Positions 24,401 to 32,739 of a stretch of 64,000 nucleotides of DNA are shown here, one piece after another. The translations under genes were made by a program, and so were the position numbers. Source of the DNA: Cristatella mucedo (Eukaryota > Bryozoa > Phylactolaemata > Cristatellidae); NCBI GenBank assembly GCA_009760855.2, contig WPIO01000009.1, positions 1,087,001 to 1,151,000 on the forward strand. The letters run 5' to 3'. The notes beneath the pieces were generated by a model that made no database searches, had not been told where the DNA came from, and was given only the letters and a program-made list of their open reading frames with translations. Positions within the stretch are counted from its first letter, which is position 1; the number at the start of each line of letters is the position of its first letter.

Positions 24401-27400
24401 TAGGGAAAACATGCACAGAAGCAACTTGTATATGTGATTAGTGGCAGCATGCACAGTGTCAGCATGCCTAAGTATATAAAGAACAAATCACACGGCCTCA
24501 CCAAATGCTGTCAAAACAGGCATATTTTTAGCTCCTTTTAAAATGTCATCAAGTGGTGGGAGGATGCTGTGACGTCAGCCAGGAGTGAGTTCTAGGTGTT
24601 GGGAGCATAAGAACTAAAGGCACAGTTTCCAAAGGATTTCATGTTTGCAGGAGGTATAACTAAACAATTTGATTCAGAAGAGCAGGAGGCACAATGTCTA
24701 GTCTGGGGGGGACGTAGTTATGATAGGTAGGCAGTAGATAAAAAATAAAGGGACATAGAAGTCAAAGACAAAGCCTTGAAGTCTTTATCCTGTTTGACTG
24801 GGAGCCAAAGGAAAAGCCAGGGGGTGGCCGGGGTAGCAGCTGCCACCCCTGGCCTGGCTGATGGGAGCCGAGTCTGGCACCTGGTCAAAAGCTGCCAGCA
24901 GTGATGCCTGTCCGGCATCTGGATCTTTGGTGCTTGGCCAGGCTGCACTGGCCATTTCGGTGTCATTTCGGCCAATGTTTTGCTGAAACCCCTTTACGGG
25001 GGGGGGGGGGGGGGGGAGGGGCTCCACCCCATACCCCGTGCAACCCAATGCTCCAATTTTGGCTTCGCCTCTACCGGGAGCCAGCGCAGGTGGGCTATAA
25101 GTGGTCTGATGTGGCAACTTCAAGCTGACAATCCTAGCTGCATAGTTTTCCACCACCTGAAAGTGCCTGATTGCAGCGGCTCGTAGACCAGAAAACAGTG
25201 AGTTGTAGAAGAGACAGGATAAATTTGGATGTACTATCCCTGTCTAAGCAAGCCCAAATTTTAGCAATGTTTTGAAAGTATGCGGAATTTACTCTGGAGC
25301 TAATGTAGTCGTCTAGTGCAAGGTCACTTTGAAACAAGCCTCATAGATTTCATGCAAATGCAACAGAAGATATGCTGGCATAGCTGAATTTAAGCGCTAA
25401 GCTTTTCCATTTGTGAGTCGCACTTGGTTGGCCCATAATTAGTAAGTTTATTTTATCGTCATTTAATTTGAAAAAGTTTGCTGTCACCCATGTGCAGATG
25501 TCAGAAATGCTGCCAGTAAAAGAGTTGAGCAAGTTCGCCATGCTCGAGGGCTGGGAGCGATCAAAGCAAAGGTACAACTGAGTGATCTGACTAGAGTTAA
25601 AAGCCTAAATCGAGCTCGGCGATCACATAGACAAGAGTTAGAATACAAGCTGAGAAAAGAAGCTGACCAAACACAGAGGCCAGAGGTACCCCATACTTAA
25701 GTGGTTCCTCGGATGATCTTTTTCCATTTGCATCAATACTCTGAAGTCTCCTACTGAGATAGGACTTAAATCATTGTAGTGTAGCGCCAATAATACCCAG
25801 GCAAGATGAGAGGCATTCAAGAAAGACTAGACAATCAGTTGTATCATATGATGCCGAGAGAAGCAAAATAAGCAGACTTCACCCGAGTCTGCATTCTTGA
25901 GAAGGTCGTTATATATCCTAAGCAATACTGACTCTGTGGAGTGATTAGCTCTGAATCCAGACTGAAACTTGCTTGCCAGGTGTGAAGTTTCAATGTATGA
26001 GTTCAGCTGGTCTGCCACAACTCGTCCCCGTGTCTTTGATTGGATCAGTGGAAGGAAGACTGTGCAGATGCTCAAGTTTTCTTGGTCAGGTTTTGAGCTC
26101 CTAATTAGTGGCCTAACTAAAATCTTTTTGAAAGGGGTAGGGTTAAGTCCTGAAGTAAACGACATATTTATTATGTTGGTCATGCATGGCAGCAACAGAA
26201 CTATACATCCTAGAACTAGGGTAGTGGGTCGAGGGTCAAGAGAACTCGTCTTCTTTGACCAGGAGCGGAAGCTCAGGATGAGGTCACTTATGACCTTTTT
26301 GAATTAAGACATTAAGGTGCTGCATGGAATTGAGGAAGAAGAGTCCTGTGGGGTTATTATTGAGGGAAACGAGTCCAGAAGGGATGCTGTACATTACCTT
26401 ACCTTAGAGATGGACTCTCTGATCTAGTCTATCTAGCAAACAAAGAAGCCAGAAAAGCAATGAGTTAGATCACCACAAGGATCACTAGGCAAGGAACTAA
26501 TCTGAGAGTGGTTATGAAGATGGTTGATCAAACACACTAACATTTTTGGATTGTGCATCTGTGATTACAAAAAACTAGACTTTGCCTTAGCTATTGAAAT
26601 GGCATGATCTACAGTAGTCCCTGTATGCCTGTCAATGGAGAGTTAATTATCTTTTGCAGGCTTTCTCAAGGTTAGGCTTAGAAGACATAGCTAGTTCAAT
26701 GTCTGTGGTAAAACACAGGCATGTCGTGTTGTAGCATTCTTACAATGATAACAGGTCGGAAGGGGAAGGGGAATTGAGGTCCCATAACAAGGAAAGTTTG
26801 CCAGCCAAGGCGACTCAGGCTCGGCTGGATTATGTAAACCACCAATTCACTGACCCAAGCAACAGCAACTGCCTGTAAGAACGCATTCGAATGACGATAG
26901 GGCACCGATAATAGACAGGCATGGTCATACGTAATGGAAAGATTACACAATGTCGGCTACATTAAAGTCGTGGGCAGAGTGGTAGGGTAGGCGTGTCATT
27001 GCCATTATGTGGTTTAGCCCAGCCCAAGCTGAGCCGGCCCATAGAGCTGGCTCCACCCTGGACCTATCCTTGCTGCACATTTCGACTCTTATCTTGTGTG
27101 TTGGCCTGTAGGCACACACACTACACACTGCCTCGCCCTCTTTTCATGCCACGTGGTCCGGACTAACATACACGCCGGTTACTACTCTAGTATGTATGCT
27201 TGCCAGCAAGTGTCATCTGTGGAAGAAAATGTGGACTGAATTCTTAATTGGAGATCAAGATCGAGATCAAGGTCAAGACAAGTAAACAAAGAATCATGCC
27301 ACTTTAATTTCGTGTTGATTAAACATGGAACACACATTATATAAGCAAATTTTATAAGTGGCCCGTGGGCTTATAGAGAACTTAATGAGTATTCTTAAGT

Positions 27401-28313
27401 TATAGTAATTAATTTGCACTGCTTGATACTTGAGTCAGAGCTTGCTGTGCACCATAAAACAATAAAGCAATAGTGAAGATGCATCCCTTATCCCCTCTTG
27501 TAATCCTTCTGAATTTGATATGGAAAATACACAACTCTCGAACCCTAGCAGAGGGAGCGTCGTCTAGGCATGCTTAAGAAGGACAACAGCAAAACGATAT
27601 TGGGCATGCATGACGGTACTACAAAGATCATCTAACAGCTTACCATATTCGGGAAATCAAAATTCTACCAAAAAATATCAGGCGGTGAGCCGTTTAATTT
27701 CTCAAAATTATGAATCATTTTGACTTCATTTATAAGGTAAGCCCAAGCCTTCATCCGAATGCCTCTTGATAGGTAGAGCAGGCAACCAGCAGCAATATTA
27801 GCAGCCCGGAAGGATCCTAATGTTTCAATTGTCAAGATAGCGAATAAAACGGCGGCAGTTTTTATAGTACTTATAAACTATTTCTCTATCTTCTGGTGAC
27901 TTTACCGTGTTTGGATATTCGAGGGTGACGAGAAGTATCAAAGCGAGGGTCAACTGGATAGATCAACAAGTAGAGAGAAAACAGGAACATAATATGGGAT
28001 TCTGGATATGCTGTTCAAGTGAGCAGGCTTGCCATCAAGGAAATGTGGATTCGTTGTCAGTGAGTTCAGAAAGAAGAATATCGCACAGATAGAGATGAAT
28101 GATGAGGTCTGTCGTACCTGAGAAATAGTAGCGTTTGAGAACCTTCCCAGTGTCGCAATCAAGGATTAGTAGTTGCCGCTCCTCAGTTGTTGCCACTAGC
28201 ACACCCAGATTTCTGAGATATATCATACAATCCAGATTTTCATTTAGAACACATGTCTCAGCTAACTGGAGTTCCCAGCGAACAGTGGGCGTGATCGAGC
28301 CCGAGGCTGCCAT
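3745..28313 (-). CDS. BIRC6: BIRC6/BRUCE-like giant IAP ubiquitin ligase, N-terminal part (multi-exon, 3' end outside window)
   Basis: Eight exons join in phase from an ATG in a strong start context (gccgccATGG) to about residue 610. Known of the family: BIRC6 is a ~4,800-residue cytosolic/trans-Golgi E2/E3 hybrid that ubiquitinates caspases, SMAC and LC3, with an N-terminal WD40-type propeller, a BIR inserted near its start and a C-terminal UBC domain. Seen here: the N-terminal propeller strands, the BIR with all zinc ligands, and later propeller segments that align in order with vertebrate BIRC6 as I recall it. The UBC and central armadillo part is absent and should continue left of base 3745, possibly out of the window. 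Exons 5 and 6 are tentative. Introns are full of LINEs, SINEs, hAT and satellite DNA. The assignment rests on the BIR and collinear flanks and is firm; the exact exon set is not. Confidence 0.85.
3932..4879 (-). CDS. BIRC6: BIRC6-like exon 7 (second half of N-terminal propeller)
   Basis: A long exon of 316 codons, acceptor aattttag|AAG, donor TGCAAG|gtgttt, phase 0. It starts KHSELEVCDFDEIIWEAIID, comparable to the vertebrate segment EKLQWEIVANVLED, then SLCLISFGWTPPAPDEWDND, and NIVKCISIDIKAEKLASLRI, which aligns with VQCLRLPKFAEEENLCIDS. The middle contains a serine-rich linker (SSSKSLSSSESPT). No stop codon interrupts it. The open frame runs on past the chosen donor to a second good donor (ACAG|gtaagt), but only the earlier donor keeps the next exon in its coding frame; alternative splicing is possible. 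Confidence 0.85.
5403..5522 (-). CDS. BIRC6: Tentative BIRC6-like exon 6
   Basis: A 40-codon open segment (LSFWARNESWQQLV...VAVSKQ) bounded by aaacag|CTG and AAGCAA|gttata, phase 0 at both ends. It lies in the intron between exons 5 and 7 where one more propeller segment is expected. Similarity to vertebrate BIRC6 is not recognisable at sight, so it may be chance. A transcript would decide. Confidence 0.3.
5755..5895. repeat. Degenerate telomere-like repeat tract
   Basis: About 140 bases of irregular motifs of the CCCTAA/CCCTAAA type (aaaccctaaacg, aaaccctaaacc, acccctaaaca, cctaaccctaa) mixed with A-rich spacers. The C-rich strand is the plus strand. It lies inside an intron of the BIRC6-like gene. 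Confidence 0.55.
5896..8235. other. Intronic stretch without recognised gene
   Basis: No exon with convincing splice sites and similarity was found. A possible SINE-like remnant with tRNA-type B-box bases lies near 7250-7330, too weak to classify. Confidence 0.4.
10165..13281 (-). mobile_element. hAT-superfamily DNA transposon, full length but decayed
   Basis: Termini are CAGAAGTCGGCTAACTT on the left and, read inward from the right, CAGAGGTCGGCAAACTC, 14 of 17 identical. They are flanked by 8-base duplications agttaagg (10157-10164) and ggttaagg (13282-13289), the length typical of hAT. The transposase reads on the minus strand. Both sides of the insertion are the same LINE, which becomes continuous when the element and one duplication are removed. 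Confidence 0.9.
10270..11975 (-). pseudogene. hAT transposase remnant (ZBED5/GTF2IRD2-like type)
   Basis: Blocks in order on the minus strand: a BED-like finger (SLCLVCNDTGGIFKRSNLKE, with C-x2-C and H-x6-H) near 11975-11880; RRIEDLAADI and FSIAL near 11600; DKSCDIKNTAQLAIFVRGV in another frame; SITSNDAPAMAGS and HYIIHQEALCAKAAGM near 11300; LLYHNKMCWLS, LLTDISSHLNELNLKLQG and WEKQLYKGNY in the 188-codon open frame at 11145-10579; and a C-terminal hAT dimerisation block (EQLFS-MKFGKNKLCSQL) near 10440. This order is that of Buster/Charlie-like hAT transposases and the host genes derived from them. At least two frameshifts and several stops show it is inactive. Confidence 0.88.
13451..14179. 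other. Unassigned stretch with a short plus-strand open frame
   Basis: A plus-strand frame at 13449-13634 (PRLVVSKLREHVAMHTWSKL...) has a coding-like look but no start context, splice pattern or family that I recognise. It may be a remnant of another mobile element. Confidence 0.3.
14180..14735. repeat. GC-rich composite minisatellite with a palindrome
   Basis: First about ten tandem 22-base units of the type gcgacagagtcggcggtggc (14187-14415). Then an inverted repeat whose arms at about 14427-14460 and 14476-14515 (gaccaggagaggggagtcgt against its complement) would form a ~35 base-pair stem. Then two direct ~85-base units containing gaccctgatggtgaatccac. Open frames on both strands here are by-products of the repeats. 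Confidence 0.85.
14940..15015 (-). mobile_element. SINE family A fragment
   Basis: The segment reads attgaacagccttatctagt, then agagcctcagtgggccgtca and cccccttgcagtgggcgaaa, matching the 3' half of SINE family A in reverse orientation. The tRNA-like head is absent or unrecognisable. Confidence 0.5.
15298..15381 (-). CDS. BIRC6: Tentative BIRC6-like exon 5
   Basis: A 28-codon candidate, HVRVAAFPIVGRFS...PSGYLVAR, with acceptor catgag|CAT and donor CACGT|gtaata, phase 0 at both ends as required. It sits where vertebrate BIRC6 has RISCFGSGSCPHFLAAATKR followed by GKICIWDV, and the hydrophobic pattern (F-x-A-x-S, then G-x-L) fits a propeller strand pair. The acceptor has a weak pyrimidine tract, and an overlapping open frame exists on the plus strand, so this exon is only supported by phase, order and weak similarity. 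Confidence 0.42.
15565..15912 (-). repeat. LINE fragment, copy 1 of a ~350-base direct repeat
   Basis: Minus strand encodes ACNLDIVFKNDLSLDEYIAH, the RT-thumb/connection motif of non-LTR elements (NLGVVFD--LS-D-HI). The 348 bases are nearly identical to 17874-18251. It lies on one side of the BIR exon. Confidence 0.8.
16308..16426 (+). repeat. LINE tail (hairpin family), plus orientation
   Basis: The 3' UTR end gcatgatattactcaccatt, hairpin aagcgcctagaaagagattg...gagggcgc, and the tail cattattattattatcatta. Only the last ~120 bases of the family are present. Confidence 0.8.
16611..17294 (-). CDS. BIRC6: BIRC6-like exon 4 carrying the BIR zinc domain
   Basis: Acceptor cttgtag|TGG and donor CTCCAG|gtcact, phase 0 both ends, 228 codons. 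Residues 1-90 of the exon match the vertebrate linker (WATVTFHLP corresponds to WADVVVTAP). From about exon residue 91 the BIR domain runs EANRLSTF...WPH...VGFY...CFCC...DEPWSEH...C. Zinc ligands C161, C164, H181 and C188 (exon numbering) are spaced C-x2-C-x16-H-x6-C, the canonical BIR pattern, and DEPWSEH is the BIRC6-type signature. After the BIR the exon ends CTDPSLQ, matching vertebrate CTDGTD. Odd: about 28 extra residues lie between WPHKFK and LASPENLA; their ends look like a short in-frame intron (16974-16891). The BIR of BIRC6 binds SMAC, caspases and HTRA2; the groove residues DEPW are kept here. Confidence 0.95.
16891..16974 (-). other. Probable 84-base intron (or in-frame insert) inside the BIR domain
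   Basis: The stretch begins gtatag and ends tgtgctttcag, has length divisible by three and contains no stop, so an ORF caller reads through it. Removing it brings WPH and GFY to 13 residues apart, against 14 in vertebrate BIRC6; keeping it makes the gap 41. Confidence 0.6.
17512..17755 (-). repeat. LINE 3' UTR and tail (hairpin family), minus orientation
   Basis: From left: (AAT)n, tacatttgatatagcaccct, the reverse hairpin aagctctttctaggtacttt, then the 3' UTR (gcataagcacataaaggacg) up to the start of the coding end (agacgtgtttttagtctctt). Confidence 0.8.
17874..18251 (-). repeat. LINE fragment, copy 2 of the ~350-base direct repeat
   Basis: Same sequence as 15565-15912, with a ~30-base local expansion (repeated taccagtataccaag-type bases) near 18075-18115. 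It encodes ACNLGRVFKNDLSLDEHIAH on the minus strand. Confidence 0.8.
18270..19540 (+). repeat. Satellite array, ~172-base unit, forward arm
   Basis: About seven diverged tandem units. Each contains a block like ccgggtttacccaccaaatt, then catgctatggcctccgatgg, then ccgggccagccagcctccct, cataatcgaactgcgata, agctgccatttccacaataa and a gattcca stretch. The ccgggtttacc block recurs near 18384, 18551, 18729, 18899, 19072, 19243 and 19438, spacing 167-195. Confidence 0.85.
19541..20880 (-). repeat. Satellite array, same unit, inverted arm
   Basis: The same unit in reverse orientation. The complementary block gtgggtaaacccgg recurs near 19734, 19903, 20074, 20247, 20420 and 20792 (the last gap is enlarged by a LINE-tail insertion). 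Units are diverged from each other, so the array is old. Confidence 0.85.
20508..20704 (+). repeat. LINE tail inserted in the satellite array
   Basis: It starts gccactaactacatttgcat, contains the hairpin aagcacctagaaagagattg...gaggatgc and ends in (ATT)n. The satellite unit resumes at once after it, so this insertion postdates the array. Confidence 0.8.
20882..21405. other. Intronic stretch without recognised feature
   Basis: No exon or repeat recognised between the satellite array and the CA microsatellite. Confidence 0.4.
21411..21491. repeat. (CA)n microsatellite
   Basis: Imperfect cacagacacagacac leading into a pure CA run, then a short C run, then more CA; about 80 bases in all. Confidence 0.95.
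21492..23040. other. Intronic stretch without recognised feature
   Basis: Part of the intron between exons 3 and 4; nothing recognised. Confidence 0.4.
23047..23160. repeat. Imperfect CAG/GCA-rich tract
   Basis: About 115 bases rich in cagcagcagcgacagcacca and gtggcagcaacagcagtag type triplets, 180 bases downstream of exon 3 on the gene's strand and therefore intronic. Confidence 0.8.
23345..23473 (-). CDS. BIRC6: BIRC6-like exon 3
   Basis: Acceptor ttctacag|GCT, donor GCTAAG|gtatgg, 129 bases, phase 0 at both ends. It encodes ATLIVAAAQGIG...VSNNLRVAK, 43 residues. The ending RVAK joined to the next exon's W gives AKW, the same tripeptide found in vertebrate BIRC6 (HKVAKWATV). The segment is probably helical and corresponds to the stretch after the first propeller strands (vertebrate AQQLLSACLEK). 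A ~190-base intron separates it from exon 2 and a 6 kb satellite-bearing intron from exon 4. Confidence 0.85.
23667..23851 (-). CDS. BIRC6: BIRC6-like exon 2 (propeller blade)
   Basis: The acceptor is ttgtag|ATC and the donor GATGAG|gtaaaa. Phase fits exon 1 exactly and leaves phase 0. The product reads DQIGLPVQCLPLHC...CYRKEVSPGGTLLLQSAL, which aligns without gaps over about 37 positions with the vertebrate stretch VKCQYISAVDKV...GCRKDLNGILLLDTAL. This collinearity was the key to linking exon 1 with the BIR exon. Intron 1 upstream is about 4.3 kb and carries a sense-oriented LINE. Confidence 0.88.
24250..26650 (-). mobile_element. Decayed LINE (hairpin-tail family), longest contiguous copy
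   Basis: The minus strand carries, in element order, RT block I (FKKILVRPLIRSSKPDQENL), FQSGFRANHSTESVLLRIYN, LNADSGEV-type sequence, the palm remnants, FKLNDDKINLLIMGQPSATH, DLALDDYISSRVNSAYFQNI (thumb), the C-terminal region, the 3' UTR and an A/T-rich tail at 24250. Frames shift repeatedly. It lies in intron 1 of the BIRC6-like gene, sense orientation. Confidence 0.82.
24808..25075. mobile_element. ~268-base insertion in the LINE with 8-base flanking duplication
   Basis: Flanked by gggagcca at 24800-24807 and 25076-25083; the LINE reads across if insert and one copy are removed. The insert is GC-rich, has a foldback (ccagggggtggc against gccacccctgg) and a run of 19 G at 24998-25016. An 8-base duplication suggests a non-autonomous hAT-type element, but I see no clear terminal inverted repeats. 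Confidence 0.55.
26651..28117. other. 5' part of intron 1, no recognised feature
   Basis: Nothing recognisable on either strand. Confidence 0.4.
28118..28313 (-). CDS. BIRC6: BIRC6-like exon 1 (start codon exon)
   Basis: It begins MAASGSITPTVRWEL and contains a WD40-like strand pattern (LGVLVATTEERQLLILDCD) that aligns with the first propeller blade of vertebrate BIRC6, where the segment NAILAVTSRGTIKVIDG occupies the same place. The ATG at 28313 has gccgcc directly upstream. The exon ends TCTCAG|gtacga, a good donor, leaving one base (phase 1) that exon 2 completes to an Asp codon. The family protein usually has a longer, low-complexity N-terminal extension before this point, so a further upstream start cannot be excluded, but no better one is visible. 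Confidence 0.83.
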
Positions 28314-28420
28314 GGCGGCTTTCCCCTCTTCCAGGTGTTTCCGTCGCGGCCGTCTTCAAAATGCTCAGGATTTACAACTTTAAGTTTAAGTCACGTTGAA
28401 ATAGAACGTAATTATATTTT
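28314..28420 (-). promoter_or_regulatory. Probable 5' leader/core promoter region of the BIRC6-like gene
   Basis: Directly upstream of the start codon the minus strand reads gacggccgcgacgg and then gccgccATGG, a locally GC- and CpG-rich stretch in an AT-rich background. No TATA box is obvious. GC-rich sequence continues to about 28600, with an inverted CCAAT motif near 28490. The placement is inferred from position and composition only. Confidence 0.35.
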
Positions 28421-28876
28421 TAGTTAAATTCAGTAATTATTTATAGTTTTATCAGTTCATTGTTTTCAAAGGGTGCGAAGCCACCTCCATTGGCGGTAGG
28501 GTCATCGAGAAAAGGGTAGGGGGTGTCGGAGTAGTGGGCGCTAGTTGGAGGTTGCGGAGAGCGCTCTGACGCATTGAGGTGGCGGAGGAGGGGCGCTAAA
28601 GAAAAGAACGCAGAAAGCGACGAATGCTTATTGATAAATGACCGATTTGGTACCGGCTTTCCATCAGGGCAACTAGTGAAGAAGCGGAGCAAGGGTTGGG
28701 CAAGGGGAACAAATTTTCCCGAGCGCCAATGCTAGGGGCGCCGAAAGCAAAATGGATTGCGCAAATTTTTTGTAAACAATTTTCGTTTGAGAATAAAAAC
28801 CTTGATTTCAAGCAAGTACCTGTTTCAATGGACTTGACTATTGCTGAATGAGCTTGGAGCATGTTAATATAACTTG

Positions 28877-28952
28877 GACCGAGTAAAGTGCCTAGAACGA
28901 GATTGCGTTCCCTGAGGACACTATATCAAATGTATGATTATTCTAATAATTA
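28877..28952 (+). repeat. LINE tail (hairpin family)
   Basis: gtaaagtgcctagaacgagattgcg, ccctgaggacac and atcaaatgtatgattattct; a short diverged tail just upstream of the BIRC6-like promoter region. Confidence 0.65.
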
Positions 28953-28959
28953 TTATTAA

Positions 28960-31900
28960 CCTGTAACTTAACGCTCTGTCGGCATATACGCGACGACATG
29001 GAAACACCGAGGTGGCTTAACCGCCGTGTATTCGGCTGGCACCTGCAGCAAAATGAGCACATGGTCGTTCACCAATCCGTCTGCGTTCCAACTGCCCTCC
29101 TCGTCCGCCCGTCCCATCCTGCCTGCCACAGGCTGCGTCTCGGCCAGGGTGAGCCCGGCCTGCTACACAGCGTCAAAGAAGTGCCAGTGGCTGAACGCAG
29201 ACACTCTACTAGACCCCACAAGTTAGGCTTGCTTAACTGTACGTGCTAGGACAACGCAGCAGTGATGTCTAGCCACTTGTCGAGTGTCCAAAAGAGAATA
29301 CTGTCTTGAAATGAGGAGGAATTTTCTTAAACAAAACTGTTATAACAACAGCTTGAACCTGGCAGGAGTTCATGCTGCAAGTAAAGTTCTGCTGTCTTTA
29401 CCTTTTTTTCGAACGCTAGAGAACACCTACTTATTCTTTTCTAGATCAACTCTGAGGTGGGAAGAACTTAAGATAATCTTAGCGATCACTATCGAACATT
29501 AATCTGCATTAAGGTAGAGTGCGAGAGTGGATGCTGTGTAAGCTACTAATGATGCATTGAACGGCACTGTAGATCTGTTAGAGCAACTGTCTGAAGATAC
29601 AAGTGTAAAGCTAGAATAAAGAAGTGAAACAGACAGTCTCCTACAGTGCATTTTGAACTTTAATTTTTTGGCTTTGTTCCATTTTCGTACAGCATATTAA
29701 GGAAGATTTACCTCGTTCAGAAAAGACTGCGTGATCCAAAGATAAAATTCATTCAAAGAAGCCATTTGTGACCTCCACTCTCTTGAGATAAGTTGTCGAG
29801 ATTTCGAGAAAACCTGTGTCAAGAATCACTAATATGTACCAAAAGGAGATGTGTATTTTTGGAAAGTTGCAGGTAAACAAAGAATCCACTGAAGGACACA
29901 GATGCCATGAGAACTCTTTCAAGATATTGGTCTCACGGCAGAGGTGGAGATTTCAAGAATATTGATAACAAAGATACACTATCTCAGACAAGAAACCACA
30001 TCCAGGTTTTTCCAGCTCAATACCTTGATGCCAAATTTGGCTTGATTTTGGAAGCTGAGAAGCTTTTGAAGAGACTTGAGCAGACCGAACTCCGCCAGCA
30101 ATAACTAGATCTTGGAGGCTACTATTGTTGAGACGTTGATGAACAGAGCTGTACAACAAAATATGTGACTTTACAATGCTTCTTCACACACGTCACGACT
30201 CGGTTTTTACGACTCCACTGGAACTCTTGTCTTTCATTGTCAGTTACAGAAAAGACGCGTTACTTAATTTGCGATGTGCCTTGCAAAGTTTCTGACCACA
30301 CATGTATTAGTGATCAGTTGCGAACGTTCTCTTACTAAGTTAAAGACATCTTACCTGAGAGCATCGACGGGGCAGGATTGACTCTGATTTGGTCCTGCTA
30401 TGCATTGAGAAAGAAACAGTAGAAATATTGACTTGTAAACTGTTATAGAACAGTTTGCCACGTTCGCTGCCGTGCAAGTTCACCTAAGACTACGCTAAAA
30501 GCTGTGATAGCTACCTTGTACCTGTACTACAGTTAATACAACTCTTTTTGTCTCAATATGATTGCTAGCGTGTGTTTTTGCATTTCTTCAGCGAGGGAGC
30601 TATTTTGCAGCAATTTTCGACAAGGAAGCGGCGCCATTTGTACCTTTGTCCTCTGTTGTCAAAAGGTCTCACAATGCCTCTTGAGTAGGATGCCTCTCGA
30701 CTCGTTCTGAAAGTTTGAATAATGCAATCAACACTTAGAAAGTAGGGAGCTCAGTTGCTCTGTCACTTTTCACTCAGAAACGCTATTTGCCGAAGTTATA
30801 TGCAGCGAGACAGGATACTCGGTAGGCCTCAGTTGTTAGCGATCAGCGAGAGTGCTCTGGATGACCTATTTTAGAGCTATGAGTCGTTTGTCTTGAACTA
30901 CTAGCGTACTACTGAATCTGGTTTCGCAAAACTTTTTTACATGCACAACTTTGTAAGCACAATTTTGCGCTTCAAATACTGTATGCATTCACGGGAGAGT
31001 ATTATTAAGAACACTAGACATAGAATTGTACCAACGTGTTTAGGGGAAAGACCACCGATCGGTGGCTGTTAGATTATAGGAAATGCCAGTGAGCTCTCCA
31101 GAAAAGCGTATACGGATAGACTCTGACCGGAGCAGTGAGTTGTAGCTGTTCTGGCGGCTGGTGAGTCCTAACCACATTCCTTTTGCTGCTGTACGCAGGC
31201 AATAGACTGTCTGAGTATCCCGTTGTACCAAATGCAATATATAGGGAATGCTCGTGCTTCAGCCTGAGTGGTTCACTTCAAAGTTTTTCTGATTGTGATA
31301 TTTTGTAGTCGGTCATTACTGATGGAAGGGATAAGGGCTTCAGTTCGAGAGACACTTCACGGTGTACCATTATCTTAACAAGTGATGATACGGCAGGATA
31401 TTCATATAGTGAGCAAGATTATTGTTGCCTCTCTGTAGCCAGCTAAGCTGACGAATTGCTTTTATCAGACATTATGGATTACTGTCCATAGCTGCATTAA
31501 TTTCATTGGCCTCATGGCCGTCGGCGTGTATGGGCCTGCGGCAAACGCAGGGCATGAACATTAAAAACATTGAATCTAACTTAACACACGTACGACTAGC
31601 AAATCCCATTAATCTCATGCAGATTAGACAGTCTTTACCGTCAAAGCCGACTAACTACACAGAAGCAAATCGAATGTAGGGCATGTATAAGATGCCATTA
31701 GTTAAATATGCAGGCCCGAGTTTAGCCAGACGGATTTGGGCTTGGATATTGGCATGTGCAACGTGCTCTAGCAATTGGATCCGATTTTCAAAATATTCTG
31801 CCGACGAAGCATCCCGTAAAAAAATCATTTTGTCGCCAATATAATGCCTAGAAATAACGACTCTTCTGATGACAATACATTTCTAAAAAGCTTATACTAA

Positions 31901-32735
31901 TCTTCTAGTTATACCTACCAGTTAAAGCGAGAACGTCTGTCCGTCCTTTTGTCATGCCGCAAGACGGCAACCAATACTTTCGAGAGTGACGTGTAGTAGA
32001 CGTATAATTTTACGAGGACTCAGTAAAGCGAGTCTACAGGCAGTAATATCTAGTAAAAAATAGCTTCAAAAAATGCCCGAGCTCTGCAGGTTTATTAGGG
32101 CAAGGGAAACAGAGAGTCGCCATAAGTAATGCTGCATCGAAATCTAGCCGTTAAACCGATATCTTCGTATATAGGCTTGTTGCTACAAGCTAATCTGTTC
32201 TGAGATATTATTAATAGTTGCTTACGCTTACAGTAAACCATCCGCATTTACATGAAATGAAATGGCATGCCATAACAAAGATGAGACATTGAAAGTGCAT
32301 TAAAAATGAACTGCAGCCCTCAATCCACAAAAGTCTAACAGGTGTTTTTCAAACTCCAGTGGACGACTCTGTTAGTTGATACGGGTCTTATGTCCGAAAT
32401 GCCAAAGAGAAAGTTTTTGAAATGAAAGTGCGAGGCACAATTCTCAGATGCAGTAAGTATGTATGTAGTTTTCATACTAAAACTAGAAAAATGTGAACCA
32501 TTTTGTCGGCTGAACACAGGCGGTGGAAAGATTAAAAAGTGACACTCAGCCGATTCAGCAGCCTCGTTAAAGTAGCTGCAGAGAATCTTTCGCTGGTGTT
32601 ACCCCGCATGCAACCAGAACTACAGGATTGCTTTCTGTAGAGCTAGAACCATAGATCTGATTCGTGTTATGCTCACACCTTGCCATGACGAGGGTAACTA
32701 CGCCCGACTGTCATAGCTAAATGATAGCAAAGAAG
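28960..32735. other. Intergenic stretch without recognised gene
   Basis: Several short open frames (for example 28998-29249 and 29907-30104, plus strand) have no recognisable product and no clear splice context. A short reverse SINE family A remnant (gccgattcagcagcctcg) lies at 32548-32590. Confidence 0.4.
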
Positions 32736-32739
32736 GATA

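Noticed and set aside
28441-28862. Minus-strand frames just upstream of exon 1 as an N-terminal extension of the BIRC6-like protein
   Set aside because: Different frames with stops before the ATG and no similarity; more likely promoter and leader sequence.
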